A stretch of DNA of 64,000 nt from Paenibacillus sp. GSMTC-2017 (GCF_016019935.1 NZ_JAECMT010000007.1:1-64000); one strand, 5' to 3'. Shown: positions 1 through 10,951, numbered from the stretch's first letter. Program-made: numbers and translations. Notes: generated by a model from the sequence alone, not told the origin.

Positions 1-346
<346 letters not shown>

Positions 347-474
347 CTAATACGCTTATATAGGTCATACAACTTGTAAGCAAACAGCTAAAGACATTCA
401 AGCAAGATCTTTCGTATCCAGTTTTCAGGGCGCAAAACGCTTTGAAGCAGATGTTTGCCACGAGCAAATGTCAC

Positions 475-591
475 GTTTGGTGGCGATGGCGAAGGGGAAC
501 CACGCGTTCCCATATCGAACACGACCGTTAAGCCCTTCAGCGCCGATGGTACTTGGACCGCAGGGTCCTGGGAGAGTAGGACGTTGCCAAG
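475..591 (+). rRNA. 5S ribosomal RNA
   Basis: The sequence shows the standard Gram-positive 5S body: a 5' strand beginning gtttggtggcgatggcg, the loop region cccatatcgaacacgac, and a 3' strand ending gacgttgccaagc that pairs with the 5' end. It sits about 130 bases after 23S and directly before a strong terminator, so it is the last gene of this rRNA operon. End positions may be off by 1-2 bases. Confidence 0.95.
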
Positions 592-598
592 CACGAAT

Positions 599-630
599 AA
601 ACTACCGCATCTAACTGCGGTAGTTTTTTT
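599..630 (+). terminator. Rho-independent terminator of the rRNA operon
   Basis: An 11-bp perfect stem (aaactaccgca / tgcggtagttt) with a 6-base loop is followed by a T run at 624-630, directly after 5S. It ends the rrn transcript. Confidence 0.93.
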
Positions 631-676
631 GTGCGTACAGAAATGTGCATGTTGGCTATGCCAATGCACATTCCTA

Positions 677-835
677 TGGCAACGTTCTTCTCCCTACTGG
701 GAGAGTATCTAACCCTTTTAATCGAAGTAACTCGGCGTAGCTGACTCGGTTTTTAGCGGAAGGTTTAGATGCCGACCGTGATGTAGCTCGAGATGCAAAT
801 TCATCCGGTGCGGAATGGCCGTTGCCAAGCACGAA
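677..835. repeat. Fragments of the 5S 3' end in inverted and direct orientation
   Basis: The 15-base string gttgccaagcacgaa that ends 5S and runs into its spacer (583-597) recurs exactly at 821-835. Between them, at about 677-700, an inverted approximate copy reads ggcaacgttcttctccctac, which on the other strand resembles the 5S stretch gggagagtaggacgttgcc. No full 5S is present at either place. They look like decayed scars of rRNA-operon rearrangement, an inference. Confidence 0.5.
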
Positions 836-854
836 GAAATTACTATCAGCCCAC

Positions 855-915
855 TCCTCAATGTAAGTTCTCATTCTAATTCCTCAATGTAAGTTCTCAT
901 TCTAATTCCTCAATC
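855..915. repeat. 26-bp tandem repeat, about 2.4 copies
   Basis: The unit beginning tcctcaatgtaagttctc is exact at 855-880 and 881-906, with a decayed third start at 907-915 (tcctcaatc). No coding potential is seen. It opens the gene-poor stretch between the rRNA operon and the gene at 1890. Confidence 0.85.
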
Positions 916-971
916 TAAGCGCATATATCCCACTATTTACTGAGGAAGGTCAATAAGTACTTCTTTTAAGC

Positions 972-1039
972 GTAAAAATACACTTATTTATTATGAAAAA
1001 CCTAATTTGTTTGCTCTCTTAGTGTAAAAATACACTTAT
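972..1039. repeat. Direct repeat with internal dyad
   Basis: The 16-mer gtaaaaatacacttat occurs at 972-987 and 1024-1039, 52 bases apart. The second copy lies in a short dyad, agtgta-aaaa-tacact (1021-1036). Function unknown; it could be a regulator site or repeat debris. Confidence 0.55.
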
Positions 1040-1107
1040 CAACCCGGGGTTGGAGCATTTCAGATGAAGTAGAGTTATTTATCTTGTGAGGAAAAGACAT
1101 TGCGAAG

Positions 1108-1248
1108 AACCAACAAACCAAAACCAACAAACCAAAACCAACAAACCAAAACCAACAAACCAAAACCAACAAACCAAAACCAACAAACCAAAACCAACAA
1201 ACCAAAACCAACAAACCAAAACCAACAAACCAAAACCAACAAACCAAC
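1108..1248. repeat. 14-bp minisatellite, about 10 copies
   Basis: A near-perfect array of a 14-base unit (aaccaaaaccaaca in one phase) runs through about 141 bases. All C is on the plus strand and all G on the minus strand, whose unit is ttggttttggtttg. Because 14 is not a multiple of 3, the open frames crossing it cycle through phases and are low-complexity artefacts. Copy number is likely to vary between strains. It is not a CRISPR array because there are no spacers. Confidence 0.93.
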
Positions 1249-1889
1249 TGCCTTCTCCTATGAAAGTTATTCATCTTAAAAATTTTGAATGTCATTCCCA
1301 AAAACCCATACGATTTTTAAATGAACTCAACGCGTACTGCCTAAAACCTACTATTCAAATTTTTTCTGCACTAACTAAGCTCAACCTCACAATTTACGAA
1401 TGAGATACTTGAAGCGTAGGATAGAGGAGGATCTTACTCAAGAGGACATACGATCAGCTATTTGTGTAAAATGTATCGAAAATACATATTCGAGGACACA
1501 GAATCCGTTATCACACCAAAATGGTGCGAGAAATTAGAACATTTTCAAAAATAAATAAGAGATTCTGTGTCCTCCAAAATCGCAAAACAGGCGATATGGA
1601 ACAAATAAGGGATCTAGTGTCCTCACATAGTGTGGTACTAGAAAAACATAGTTGTTCAATTATTCTTTTTTATGTTGAGTCTTGCTTGTAGTTTGAATCG
1701 TTTTTTATCTTCCTAACACGTATATGAACCTAATTTCGAAGGTATTATGCTTTTTTCATTTAATAAAATGTGATTAGACGCTTCTTAAGAAGCAAAGAAG
1801 CAAAAAGAGTAGAAGTTGTCCTTATTTACAGACGTAATACTTACATGATATGGTAACGGGTATATTTATTATTCAAGGAGGATCTTTTA
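1249..1889. other. Gene-poor intergenic stretch with a repeat element
   Basis: No convincing gene is seen. A short open frame at about 1400-1540 encodes a charged, Cys-containing peptide without a good ribosome binding site, and could be a gene remnant. The one clear structure is the fragmentary repeat family at 1492-1624. The last 200 bases are AT-rich and lead into the ribosome binding site of the 1890 gene. Confidence 0.6.
1492..1624. repeat. Interspersed repeat with gattctgtgtcctc core, three copies
   Basis: gaggacacagaatc (1492-1505) is the exact inverse of gattctgtgtcctc (1561-1574), so the 83-base segment can fold into a long hairpin. A third, degenerate direct copy, aataagggatctagtgtcctc, ends at 1624. 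The shared extended form is roughly aataagRgattctgtgtcctc. A related gaggatagtgtccc motif appears at 56883-56957, suggesting a family of intergenic repeats. Confidence 0.65.
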
Positions 1890-3080
1890 ATGCCTGAAAA
1901 TCTGCGAATTGAACGTATAGGTTTGGATAGATTTACTGAAAGCGTTGAGTTATCTCAGTTTGCTTTTCAATTTAAACGTTCACCTGAAGAAATAGAAGAG
2001 TTAAAGGTTAATTTTCAAATTATACCTGCTGACCGCTTTGCAGTTATTATTGATAATCAAATTGCGGCACAGGCAACTGTTTTGGAGTTACATACAAATA
2101 TTGCTGGGAAATCTTTTGCGATGGGCGGTGTAGCTGGGGTAGCTACTTGGCCAGAATATAGAAGACAAGGATTAGTAGGAAAACTTTTAGTACATGCACT
2201 TCAGGAGATGAAGGAAAAGGGACAAACATTATCGTTTCTTCATCCATTTGCTTTTGGTTTTTATCGTAAGTTTGGTTGGGAAACTTATATTGAATATAAG
2301 CAATACGAACTTACAACATCACAGTTGCCCTTAAGAACTAACTCTCCAGGGAAAATTGAGCGTAAAAGTGGATACTCCGAATTAAAACAAGTATATGATC
2401 AGTTCGCAGAACGTTATAATGGCACTTTGGTTCGATCAAATATATGGTGGGAAAGACGAGTTTGGCAAAATAAGCAGGGACAAGTTGTACTTTACTCTGA
2501 CAATACAGGGAAAGCTCAAGGTTATTTAATCTATCAAGTAAAAGAAAAAGAGTTAAAAATACATGAACTGGTACATCTGAATGAGGAATCTAGATCAGCA
2601 CTTTGGACATTTATTTCACAACATGACTCTATGATCGACAAAGTTTCTTTAGATGCACCAATCGATGATAGACTGGCGGACTTTTTACAGGAGCCTCGTA
2701 TTAAACAAGAAATCATTCCGTATTTTATGGCGAGGATAGTTGATCTTGAAGCGTTTATTAACCTTTATCCGTTTCAAAAGAGTGCTGAATCCGATCACTT
2801 CTACCTCGAAGTAAAGGATGAGTATGCACCATGGAATGCGGGTACATATGAATTGACGATTAATTCGTCAGGAAAGGGGCATTTGTCCAGAGTGAACGAG
2901 GTTGAAGATGGAAAACCTATTATTCGAGCAGGAATTGGAGCGTTAGCTTCACTTTTTATTGGATATCGAACAGCGTCCGAATTATCGTATTCTAATGGCA
3001 TTTCAGCCCAAATCGACACGATAAATCGCTTACATTCTCGAATACCCGAACGAACAACGTACTTAGCAGACTTTTTCTGA
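1890..3080 (+). CDS. Eis-like GNAT N-acetyltransferase
   Basis: A 396-residue cytosolic protein. Residues about 20-150 form a GNAT fold with an acetyl-CoA loop (WPEYRRQGLVGKLL, about residues 88-101) and the HPFAFGFYRKFGWE segment typical of the Eis family. A second GNAT-like half follows, and the C-terminal ~100 residues (FYLEVKDEYAPWN onward) look like the SCP2-type domain that closes Eis proteins. Eis enzymes acetylate amines, including aminoglycosides in mycobacteria; the substrate here cannot be read from sequence. The start is the ATG after aaggagg at 1875. It stands alone between the repeat region and guaB, in the same orientation. Confidence 0.85.
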   Translation: MPENLRIERIGLDRFTESVELSQFAFQFKRSPEEIEELKVNFQIIPADRFAVIIDNQIAAQATVLELHTNIAGKSFAMGGVAGVATWPEYRRQGLVGKLLVHALQEMKEKGQTLSFLHPFAFGFYRKFGWETYIEYKQYELTTSQLPLRTNSPGKIERKSGYSELKQVYDQFAERYNGTLVRSNIWWERRVWQNKQGQVVLYSDNTGKAQGYLIYQVKEKELKIHELVHLNEESRSALWTFISQHDSMIDKVSLDAPIDDRLADFLQEPRIKQEIIPYFMARIVDLEAFINLYPFQKSAESDHFYLEVKDEYAPWNAGTYELTINSSGKGHLSRVNEVEDGKPIIRAGIGALASLFIGYRTASELSYSNGISAQIDTINRLHSRIPERTTYLADFF

Positions 3081-3145
3081 AGAATGGAACTGTGGAGGCT
3101 TGCCATTACGGGAAAAGTAAGGGATTTATCCCCATTTGACCAGCC

Positions 3146-3174
3146 TTGACAGCCCCTACCCCCTCTGCTAATAT
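3146..3174 (+). promoter_or_regulatory. Sigma-A promoter for guaB
   Basis: A consensus -35 TTGACA (3146-3151), a 17-base spacer and a -10 TAATAT (3169-3174) lie about 50 bases ahead of the guaB start. No riboswitch-sized leader fits between. Confidence 0.85.
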
Positions 3175-3207
3175 TGCAATAATATAAGTCAGAGGCAATG
3201 AAATTAA

Positions 3208-4680
<1,473 letters not shown>

Positions 4681-4703
4681 TATTTTTTATATATTGGTTA
4701 ACA

Positions 4704-4747
4704 AAAAGACAGAGACATGCCACTTCATGGGTGCCTCTGTCTTTTTT
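4704..4747 (+). terminator. Rho-independent terminator after guaB
   Basis: An aaaagacagag / ctctgtctttt stem with a long loop and a T run at 4742-4747, 24 bases past the guaB stop. Confidence 0.88.
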
Positions 4748-4901
4748 ATTATGTTATTGGGTATTATGTGACGAAGTAAGTTTACAATACATGTCTCCTA
4801 CCGCAGTAAGAGGTGAAAGAGGTTTTATTGTAGTGTTCTCCTATGTTACAATTATGTTCGAGAAATTTAATGGAAAAATAAATGGGAAAAGGGGAACGAT
4901 A

Positions 4902-6200
4902 GTGAAAGTAATGGGAAGGCCGGTTCGGTTATTGTCCGTCATAGCTGCCAGTTTGGCGATTTGTTTGGCTGTGTTGTCACTGGGTGCGACAAATGCATTA
5001 GCAGTAGGTTTTGACAAAAGGCCCAGTACGGAAAATTCACTTGGTTTACAGGTGAAATCAGCGATATTAATCGAAGCGGAGTCAGGTCAGGTATTATTCG
5101 AGGTTCTTCCGAATGAACCTTTGCCAATAGCAAGTATGACGAAGCTGATGACGGAGTATATTGTTCTGAATGAAATTAAAAGCGGTCGCATGACATGGGA
5201 ACAAATCGTTACAGTTAGTCCTGAAGTAGAAGGTACGCACCCGTCCGAATCACAAATTTATTTGGCTACAGGCGATCAGCATTCGGTTAAAGATTTATAT
5301 ATAGCTATGGCAGTAGGATCGGCAAATGATGCAACAAAAGCACTTGCTGCTGCAATCTCTGGCAGTATTGATGTCTTTGTAGAAAAGATGAATAAAACAG
5401 CAGATGAGCTTGGTCTAAAATCAGCTGTATTTACTAGCGCAACAGGTTTTGAAGATACTACGGTGATGTCGGCTGCTGATATGGCGAAGCTTGCACGTAT
5501 TATTTTACAAGAACACCCTGAGTTTTTGGAGTACTCAAGCATACAGTCATATAAATTCCGTGAACGTGATACACAACCAATGATTAACTTTAACTACATG
5601 CTGGGATCAAACGTAAACCAAATAGGTCTTAAGCATTTGGCCTACGAAGGTGTAGACGGCATGAAAACTGGTTTTACTGAGGCAGCAGGTTATAACTTTA
5701 CAGGTACGGTCAAAAAAGGTGACATTCGCTATATTAGCGTAGTTATGGATGCAAGCACAAAGAGTACACGTTTCTTCGAAACGGCGAAGCTATATAACTA
5801 TGCATATGCTACATTTGAGAAAAAGACTATCCTTCCACCAAAATCCGTTGTTAAAACAGTGGAAAAAGTGAAGATTAAAAAAGGCAAAAAGAAGTCAATT
5901 CCTGTCGTAACGGAAAAAGATATTACGTTTATGGTTAAAAAGGGTGTAGAAGCTAAAGTAACAATGGATAGCTTTGAGTTGCTTCCAGAGAAGGAACTAG
6001 TTGCCCCAATTAAAGCGAATACGAAGGTTGGTACAGTAACGTACAAGTATACTGATGAAGCAACAGGCAAAGATTTAAAATATACGGTTAACCTAGTGAC
6101 GAATGAAGAAGCAGAGAAAGCAGGTTGGTTCCGTCTATTCTTCCGTGCTATTGGTGATTTCTTCTCGAACTTATTTAATAGTATTTTAGATTTGTTCTAA
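4902..6200 (+). CDS. dacA: D-alanyl-D-alanine carboxypeptidase (PBP5 type)
   Basis: A 432-residue exported penicillin-binding protein that trims the terminal D-Ala of peptidoglycan stem peptides. It has a signal peptide (RPVRLLSVIAASLAICLAVL... ending near ALAVG), the SxxK motif SMTK (about residue 78), the SxN motif SAN (about residue 140) and KTG in GMKTGFTE (about residue 254). A C-terminal beta domain follows, then the amphipathic helix FRLFFRAIGDFFSNLFNSIL that anchors such enzymes in the membrane. The GTG at 4902 after aaaggggaac is chosen; the open frame continues upstream without a signal-peptide-like start. The position between guaB and pdxS matches B. subtilis dacA. Confidence 0.93.
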   Translation: MKVMGRPVRLLSVIAASLAICLAVLSLGATNALAVGFDKRPSTENSLGLQVKSAILIEAESGQVLFEVLPNEPLPIASMTKLMTEYIVLNEIKSGRMTWEQIVTVSPEVEGTHPSESQIYLATGDQHSVKDLYIAMAVGSANDATKALAAAISGSIDVFVEKMNKTADELGLKSAVFTSATGFEDTTVMSAADMAKLARIILQEHPEFLEYSSIQSYKFRERDTQPMINFNYMLGSNVNQIGLKHLAYEGVDGMKTGFTEAAGYNFTGTVKKGDIRYISVVMDASTKSTRFFETAKLYNYAYATFEKKTILPPKSVVKTVEKVKIKKGKKKSIPVVTEKDITFMVKKGVEAKVTMDSFELLPEKELVAPIKANTKVGTVTYKYTDEATGKDLKYTVNLVTNEEAEKAGWFRLFFRAIGDFFSNLFNSILDLF

Positions 6201-6228
6201 TCCGAGTATGTTACAAGGAAATAAAGGG

Positions 6229-6257
6229 TTGTCGATTTACCAGCATTCCTGTAAAAT
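6229..6257 (+). promoter_or_regulatory. Probable promoter of pdxST
   Basis: TTGTCG (6229-6234), a 17-base spacer and TAAAAT (6252-6257) lie about 65 bases upstream of pdxS. A second -10-like TATAAT at 6279-6284 has no good -35. Confidence 0.55.
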
Positions 6258-6322
6258 CTATGGATAGAACTACTGCGGTATAATCGATATTCCAAGGGAT
6301 AAAAAATAGGAGGAAAAGACAG

Positions 6323-7204
6323 ATGGAAACAGGTACTTCGCGCGTAAAACGTGGTATGGCAGAAATGCAAAAAGGCGGCGTCATTATGGACGTAATGAAC
6401 GCCGAGCAAGCTAAGGTCGCAGAAGCAGCAGGTGCTACAGCAGTAATGGCGCTTGAGCGCGTTCCTTCCGACATCCGTGCAGCTGGCGGCGTTGCCCGTA
6501 TGGCTGATCCAACAATCGTAGAAGAAGTTATGAAAGTTGTTTCTATTCCAGTTATGGCTAAAGCTCGTATCGGCCATTATGTAGAAGCTAAGGTTTTGGA
6601 ATCTATGGGCGTAGACTACATCGATGAGAGTGAAGTATTGACTCCAGCGGATGAAGTTTTCCATATTAGCAAACATGATTTCACTATACCATTTGTATGT
6701 GGCGCGAAAGACCTGGGTGAAGCACTTCGTCGTATTCAAGAAGGCGCAGCAATGCTTCGTACCAAAGGCGAGCCTGGAACAGGCAATATCGTAGAAGCGG
6801 TACGTCATCTTCGTCTAATCAACGGTCAAATCCGTAAAATTCAAAACTTGTCGAAGGACGAGCTATATCATGAAGCAAAACTTCTAGGTGTTGCTTATGA
6901 TCTATTGCTAGGCGTTCACGAGAGTGGAAAGCTTCCAGTTGTTAACTTTGCAGCAGGCGGTGTAGCAACTCCATCAGATGCGGCTCTAATGATGCATCTT
7001 GGAGCAGACGGCGTGTTCGTTGGTTCTGGTATTTTCAAATCGGACAGTCCTGAGAAGTTTGCTCGTGCAATCGTTGAAGCAACAACTCATTATCAAAATT
7101 ACCAACTAATTGCTGAAGTTTCGAAAAACCTTGGTGCTCCAATGAAGGGTATCGAAATTTCGAAGCTAAATGCATCTGAGCGTATGCAAGATCGCGGAAT
7201 ATAA
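6323..7204 (+). CDS. pdxS: Pyridoxal 5'-phosphate synthase, synthase subunit
   Basis: 293 residues, family length. It condenses ribose 5-phosphate, glyceraldehyde 3-phosphate and ammonia into PLP as a ring of TIM barrels capped by PdxT. The family's conserved segments are present: [17 protein letters not shown] at the N terminus, [23 protein letters not shown] with the catalytic lysine, the lysine-bearing [23 protein letters not shown], and the C-terminal [16 protein letters not shown]. The ATG follows aggaggaaaag. The glutaminase partner pdxT follows 51 bases later. Confidence 0.97.
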   Translation: METGTSRVKRGMAEMQKGGVIMDVMNAEQAKVAEAAGATAVMALERVPSDIRAAGGVARMADPTIVEEVMKVVSIPVMAKARIGHYVEAKVLESMGVDYIDESEVLTPADEVFHISKHDFTIPFVCGAKDLGEALRRIQEGAAMLRTKGEPGTGNIVEAVRHLRLINGQIRKIQNLSKDELYHEAKLLGVAYDLLLGVHESGKLPVVNFAAGGVATPSDAALMMHLGADGVFVGSGIFKSDSPEKFARAIVEATTHYQNYQLIAEVSKNLGAPMKGIEISKLNASERMQDRGI

Positions 7205-7270
7205 GAATGAAGCAGGAGCCGGTCGATCCAATAGGGGAGGCCGGCCCTTTAAAGGATGGCGAGTAAAACG

Positions 7271-7855
7271 ATGAAAATTGGAGTACTTGCGCTTCAAGGC
7301 GCTGTTGCAGAACATATACGTAGCTTAGAAGCGGCGGGCGCAGAAGCGGTCGCCGTTAAGCGAGTAGAGGAGTTAAGCGAGTTAAATGGTCTTGTAATTC
7401 CTGGTGGGGAAAGCACGACGATTGGCAAGCTTATGCGTAGATATGGCTTTATGGATGCGATCAGAGACTTCTCAGCAGAAGGTAAGCCACTATTCGGTAC
7501 TTGTGCAGGACTAATTGTTCTTGCGGGTAAGATTGAAGGACAAGAGGATGCACATCTTGAGCTCATGAATATGACCGTTGCACGTAATGCATTTGGTCGT
7601 CAACGTGAGAGCTTCGAAACGGATCTAGATGTAAAAGGTATCAATGAGCCTATACGAGCTGTATTCATTCGTGCACCGCTCATTAAGTCAGTTGGCCCTG
7701 AAGTTGATGTACTATCCACTTATAAGGGTGAAATCGTAACAGCAAGACAAGGAACGCTTCTTGCTGCGTCCTATCATCCAGAATTAACGGATGATTACCG
7801 TCTTCATGCTTATTTCCTAGAGATGGTTAAAGAAGCAGCGTTAGCGAAAGCTTAA
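7271..7855 (+). CDS. pdxT: Pyridoxal 5'-phosphate synthase, glutaminase subunit
   Basis: A class I glutamine amidotransferase that supplies ammonia to PdxS. It shows VIPGGESTTIGKLM, the nucleophile Cys in FGTCAGLIVLA, and the His/Glu pair in SYHPELTDD. Family members begin MKIGVLALQG, which corresponds to the ATG at 7271 (about 194 residues). An in-frame ATG at 7256 would add MASKT. Both have imperfectly spaced ribosome sites (aaagga at 7251-7256 or ggggagg at 7234-7240), so the start is uncertain. The gap to pdxS contains a GC-rich gccgg...ccggc dyad that may tune downstream expression. Confidence 0.95.
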   Translation: MKIGVLALQGAVAEHIRSLEAAGAEAVAVKRVEELSELNGLVIPGGESTTIGKLMRRYGFMDAIRDFSAEGKPLFGTCAGLIVLAGKIEGQEDAHLELMNMTVARNAFGRQRESFETDLDVKGINEPIRAVFIRAPLIKSVGPEVDVLSTYKGEIVTARQGTLLAASYHPELTDDYRLHAYFLEMVKEAALAKA

Positions 7856-7883
7856 GAAGAGTTAACTATAACAACAAAACTAA

Positions 7884-9194
<1,311 letters not shown>

Positions 9195-9211
9195 TTAGAG
9201 TTAAAAATAAG

Positions 9212-9266
9212 TTGTACCACAAGTTAAAAATAGTACTTGCATTATATTTGGATCTTGTGGTACAAT
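9212..9266 (+). promoter_or_regulatory. Dyad over the tRNA-Ser promoter
   Basis: A perfect 12-bp inverted repeat (ttgtaccacaag 9212-9223; cttgtggtacaa 9254-9265) encloses 30 bases. Its right arm overlaps a -10 TACAAT (9261-9266) paired with TTGCAT (9237-9242) at 18 bases, a plausible promoter of the tRNA gene. Followed by tattttttg, the hairpin could also terminate serS transcripts. Both roles are inference. Confidence 0.5.
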
Positions 9267-9291
9267 ATTTTTTGTTACGACTTACACATAT

Positions 9292-9380
9292 GGAGAGGTA
9301 CCGAAGCGGTCATAACGGGGCAGTCTTGAAAACTGTTAGAGCGCAAGCTCACGTGGGTTCGAGTCCCACTCTCTCCTCCA
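9292..9380 (+). tRNA. tRNA-Ser (anticodon UGA)
   Basis: A class II tRNA with the long variable arm of tRNA-Ser. The acceptor stem is ggagagg (9292-9298) with tctctcc (9370-9376), the anticodon tga is at 9327-9329, and the T arm gtggg-ttcgagt-cccac is at 9353-9369. CCA is encoded at 9378-9380. The discriminator base reads T, whereas bacterial tRNA-Ser usually has G. It sits beside serS, as in B. subtilis. Confidence 0.93.
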
Positions 9381-9403
9381 TCTTTACCCTAATAAGAACT
9401 TAC

Positions 9404-9430
9404 ACCCCAACGATTATCGTTGGGGTTTTT
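9404..9430 (+). terminator. Rho-independent terminator after tRNA-Ser
   Basis: A 10-bp stem accccaacga / tcgttggggt with a 3-base loop and a T run. Confidence 0.92.
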
Positions 9431-9562
9431 ATATTCTCAGAAATATAATGGATTCTTACATTGCTGTAAGTTTCTTGTCACTAAGATAAATGGCTCATCA
9501 TTCCCTTGCACCCTATACTGTAGAGAGTAACAAGGACTACACTCAGATAGGGGCGATATATA

Positions 9563-10156
9563 ATGAAATGGAATAAAGCGGTGATGTTGTGTGCAGCGAC
9601 TGTTATAGCGGGATCTATTATGGCAGGCTGTGGTATGTTTTCGAAAGCAAATGGTTTCATCGTATATGGTGAACAGAAGCAAGTAGAAGATGCAATTCTT
9701 AAAGAGGTCAATAGGTTCGAAGAAAAAGATGTGTACCGTATTAAATTAGCAACAGATAAAGATAAAAAAATCGTAATCATGGATGAAACAACAGCAAAAG
9801 CACTTTTGAAAAAAGGGCTGATTAAAGAGGTCAGAAGTGAAAATAAAGTAGCGGCTCTTAAATCATTACCTGCGATCGAGAAAGGCAAAGGGATAATATT
9901 TGCCCAGGAAAGTAAGTCTGAAATCAACGTTGACGGACAATCCATTTCGGTCGCTTATAAGGGTAACACGGTTATTGGGGATGCAAGACGTTACGGAGAT
10001 ATGTTTGTAGTTCTTGAAGATGCAGATTGGAAAGAACTAAAGGGTGATGAAAAAACGATGGCCATTATTAAATATAAGAAGGACCCGAGTGAAAGACTTA
10101 AACAGTTTACCGATTCTGATGTAGAAAAAACGCAGCTTGTTAAAATAGCCGATTGA
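9563..10156 (+). CDS. Small lipoprotein, BA_5634-like
   Basis: A 197-residue secreted lipoprotein. The signal peptide ends in the lipobox IMAG|C (Cys at about residue 23). The mature part is Lys/Glu-rich, with segments NGFIVYGEQKQVEDAIL and IVIMDETTAKALLKKGLIK that recall the uncharacterised BA_5634 lipoprotein family of Bacillus; this match is from memory and moderate. No enzymatic motif is visible. It is monocistronic, closed by the hairpin at 10183-10215. Confidence 0.75.
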   Translation: MKWNKAVMLCAATVIAGSIMAGCGMFSKANGFIVYGEQKQVEDAILKEVNRFEEKDVYRIKLATDKDKKIVIMDETTAKALLKKGLIKEVRSENKVAALKSLPAIEKGKGIIFAQESKSEINVDGQSISVAYKGNTVIGDARRYGDMFVVLEDADWKELKGDEKTMAIIKYKKDPSERLKQFTDSDVEKTQLVKIAD

Positions 10157-10182
10157 ATGCACTCGATGTATAAAAGCAAATG

Positions 10183-10215
10183 CACCTCCACATCTTAATG
10201 GTGTGGAGGTGTTTT
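10183..10215 (+). terminator. Terminator hairpin that contains the next gene's Shine-Dalgarno
   Basis: A perfect 10-bp stem cacctccaca (10183-10192) / tgtggaggtg (10202-10211) with a 9-base loop is followed by tttt. The right arm includes ggaggt, the only ribosome binding site for the ATG at 10220. When folded, the site is buried, so the element can both end the upstream transcript and shield the downstream start. Confidence 0.75.
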
Positions 10216-10219
10216 ACTT

Positions 10220-10567
10220 ATGGCTAAATCTGATGAGCTTCGTATAGATCCAGAGAAGCTTGCTGAAGCATGGCAACGAACGTTGCCAGAAACATTAAAG
10301 GGTTCCGATCGCTGTGAGGTGCATCGTGATGAAGTAGATGACAAATCGCTGCGAGTCACGATTTTTGCTGCCGGGCATCAAGGTTATGAGGTTGATTTTA
10401 AAGTGACGTATGTGGATAGTCGTGAAGTAAAGGTGGAACTTATTGATGTAGAAAAGGATAATGTGACCGTCGATGAGAGAACGGATATTATCCAGCAATT
10501 GATTCACGACTATAAGAGGCACTTGCATGAATGTGCGCAGGCATTGCAGCAATTGACTCACGCTTAA
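10220..10567 (+). CDS. Hypothetical protein, 115 aa
   Basis: I do not recognise this family. It is a soluble, acidic protein with no signal peptide or membrane segment. It contains an EVHRDEVDDKSLRVTIFAAG stretch, probably beta strands, then a predicted C-terminal helix (DERTDIIQQLIHDYKRHLHECAQALQQLTHA). The ribosome binding site ggaggt lies inside the preceding hairpin. Two further small genes follow at 14 and 26 bases, the last being sspP, so this may be a late-sporulation transcription unit; that is inference from context. Confidence 0.75.
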   Translation: MAKSDELRIDPEKLAEAWQRTLPETLKGSDRCEVHRDEVDDKSLRVTIFAAGHQGYEVDFKVTYVDSREVKVELIDVEKDNVTVDERTDIIQQLIHDYKRHLHECAQALQQLTHA

Positions 10568-10581
10568 GGAGTGGATAGAAC

Positions 10582-10755
10582 ATGACGAAGGCGAAGGGTA
10601 CTGCAGATAAGAACTTGTCGAACGTTGTAGAGGCGCTAGATGTGGAGCCTGTTAACAGTCATCAGGCACAGCAGCTTCAACAAGATAAAAACGATCGTCG
10701 TCATCAAGATTCTATAAATTTTGATCAACCGGCAGATTTGGATCATCAACACTAA
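10582..10755 (+). CDS. Small hydrophilic protein, 57 aa
   Basis: The ATG at 10582 is preceded by aaggagtgg. It encodes MTKAKGTADKNLSNVVEALD followed by a Gln/Asp/His-rich tail ending DQPADLDHQH. There is no membrane segment or signal peptide. Its size, composition and place just ahead of sspP suggest a small spore protein, but I find no family signature. It is 14 bases after the previous stop and 26 bases before sspP, consistent with one operon. Confidence 0.7.
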   Translation: MTKAKGTADKNLSNVVEALDVEPVNSHQAQQLQQDKNDRRHQDSINFDQPADLDHQH

Positions 10756-10781
10756 CACACGTAATAGAGGAGGTTTTGAAA

Positions 10782-10934
10782 ATGGGTAAGCCGGATAGTG
10801 TACCTGTTCCAGATAGCGTTCCTCATAATCAGAAGAGCAAGCAAAGAAATAACGAAGGGCAACAGGAACCGTTGTCTGGATCGAAAAAAACAAAAAATAA
10901 AAACCATGTGGATCATCATAATCCACAAGGTTAA
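10782..10934 (+). CDS. sspP: Small acid-soluble spore protein P-like
   Basis: A 50-residue, lysine/asparagine-rich peptide. The central QQEPLSGSKKTKNKNH closely matches the B. subtilis SspP (CotL) signature QPEPLSGSKKVKNRNH, and the C terminus is His-rich as there. SspP is a minor small acid-soluble protein packaged in the spore core. The start is supported by gaggagg at 10769-10774. A terminator follows directly. It is direct evidence that the organism sporulates. Confidence 0.85.
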   Translation: MGKPDSVPVPDSVPHNQKSKQRNNEGQQEPLSGSKKTKNKNHVDHHNPQG

Positions 10935-10951
10935 TGAGCGGTATAAAAGGT

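Noticed and set aside
388..712. Open frames inside the 5S region
   Set aside because: They lie over rRNA and its terminator.
1108..1248. CRISPR array
   Set aside because: Units are 14 bp and contiguous with no spacers, and no cas gene is in the window.
1002..1403. Long open frames on both strands across the 14-bp repeat
   Set aside because: A 14-base unit of A and C (or G and T) rarely produces stops; the peptides are cyclic low-complexity strings without ribosome sites.
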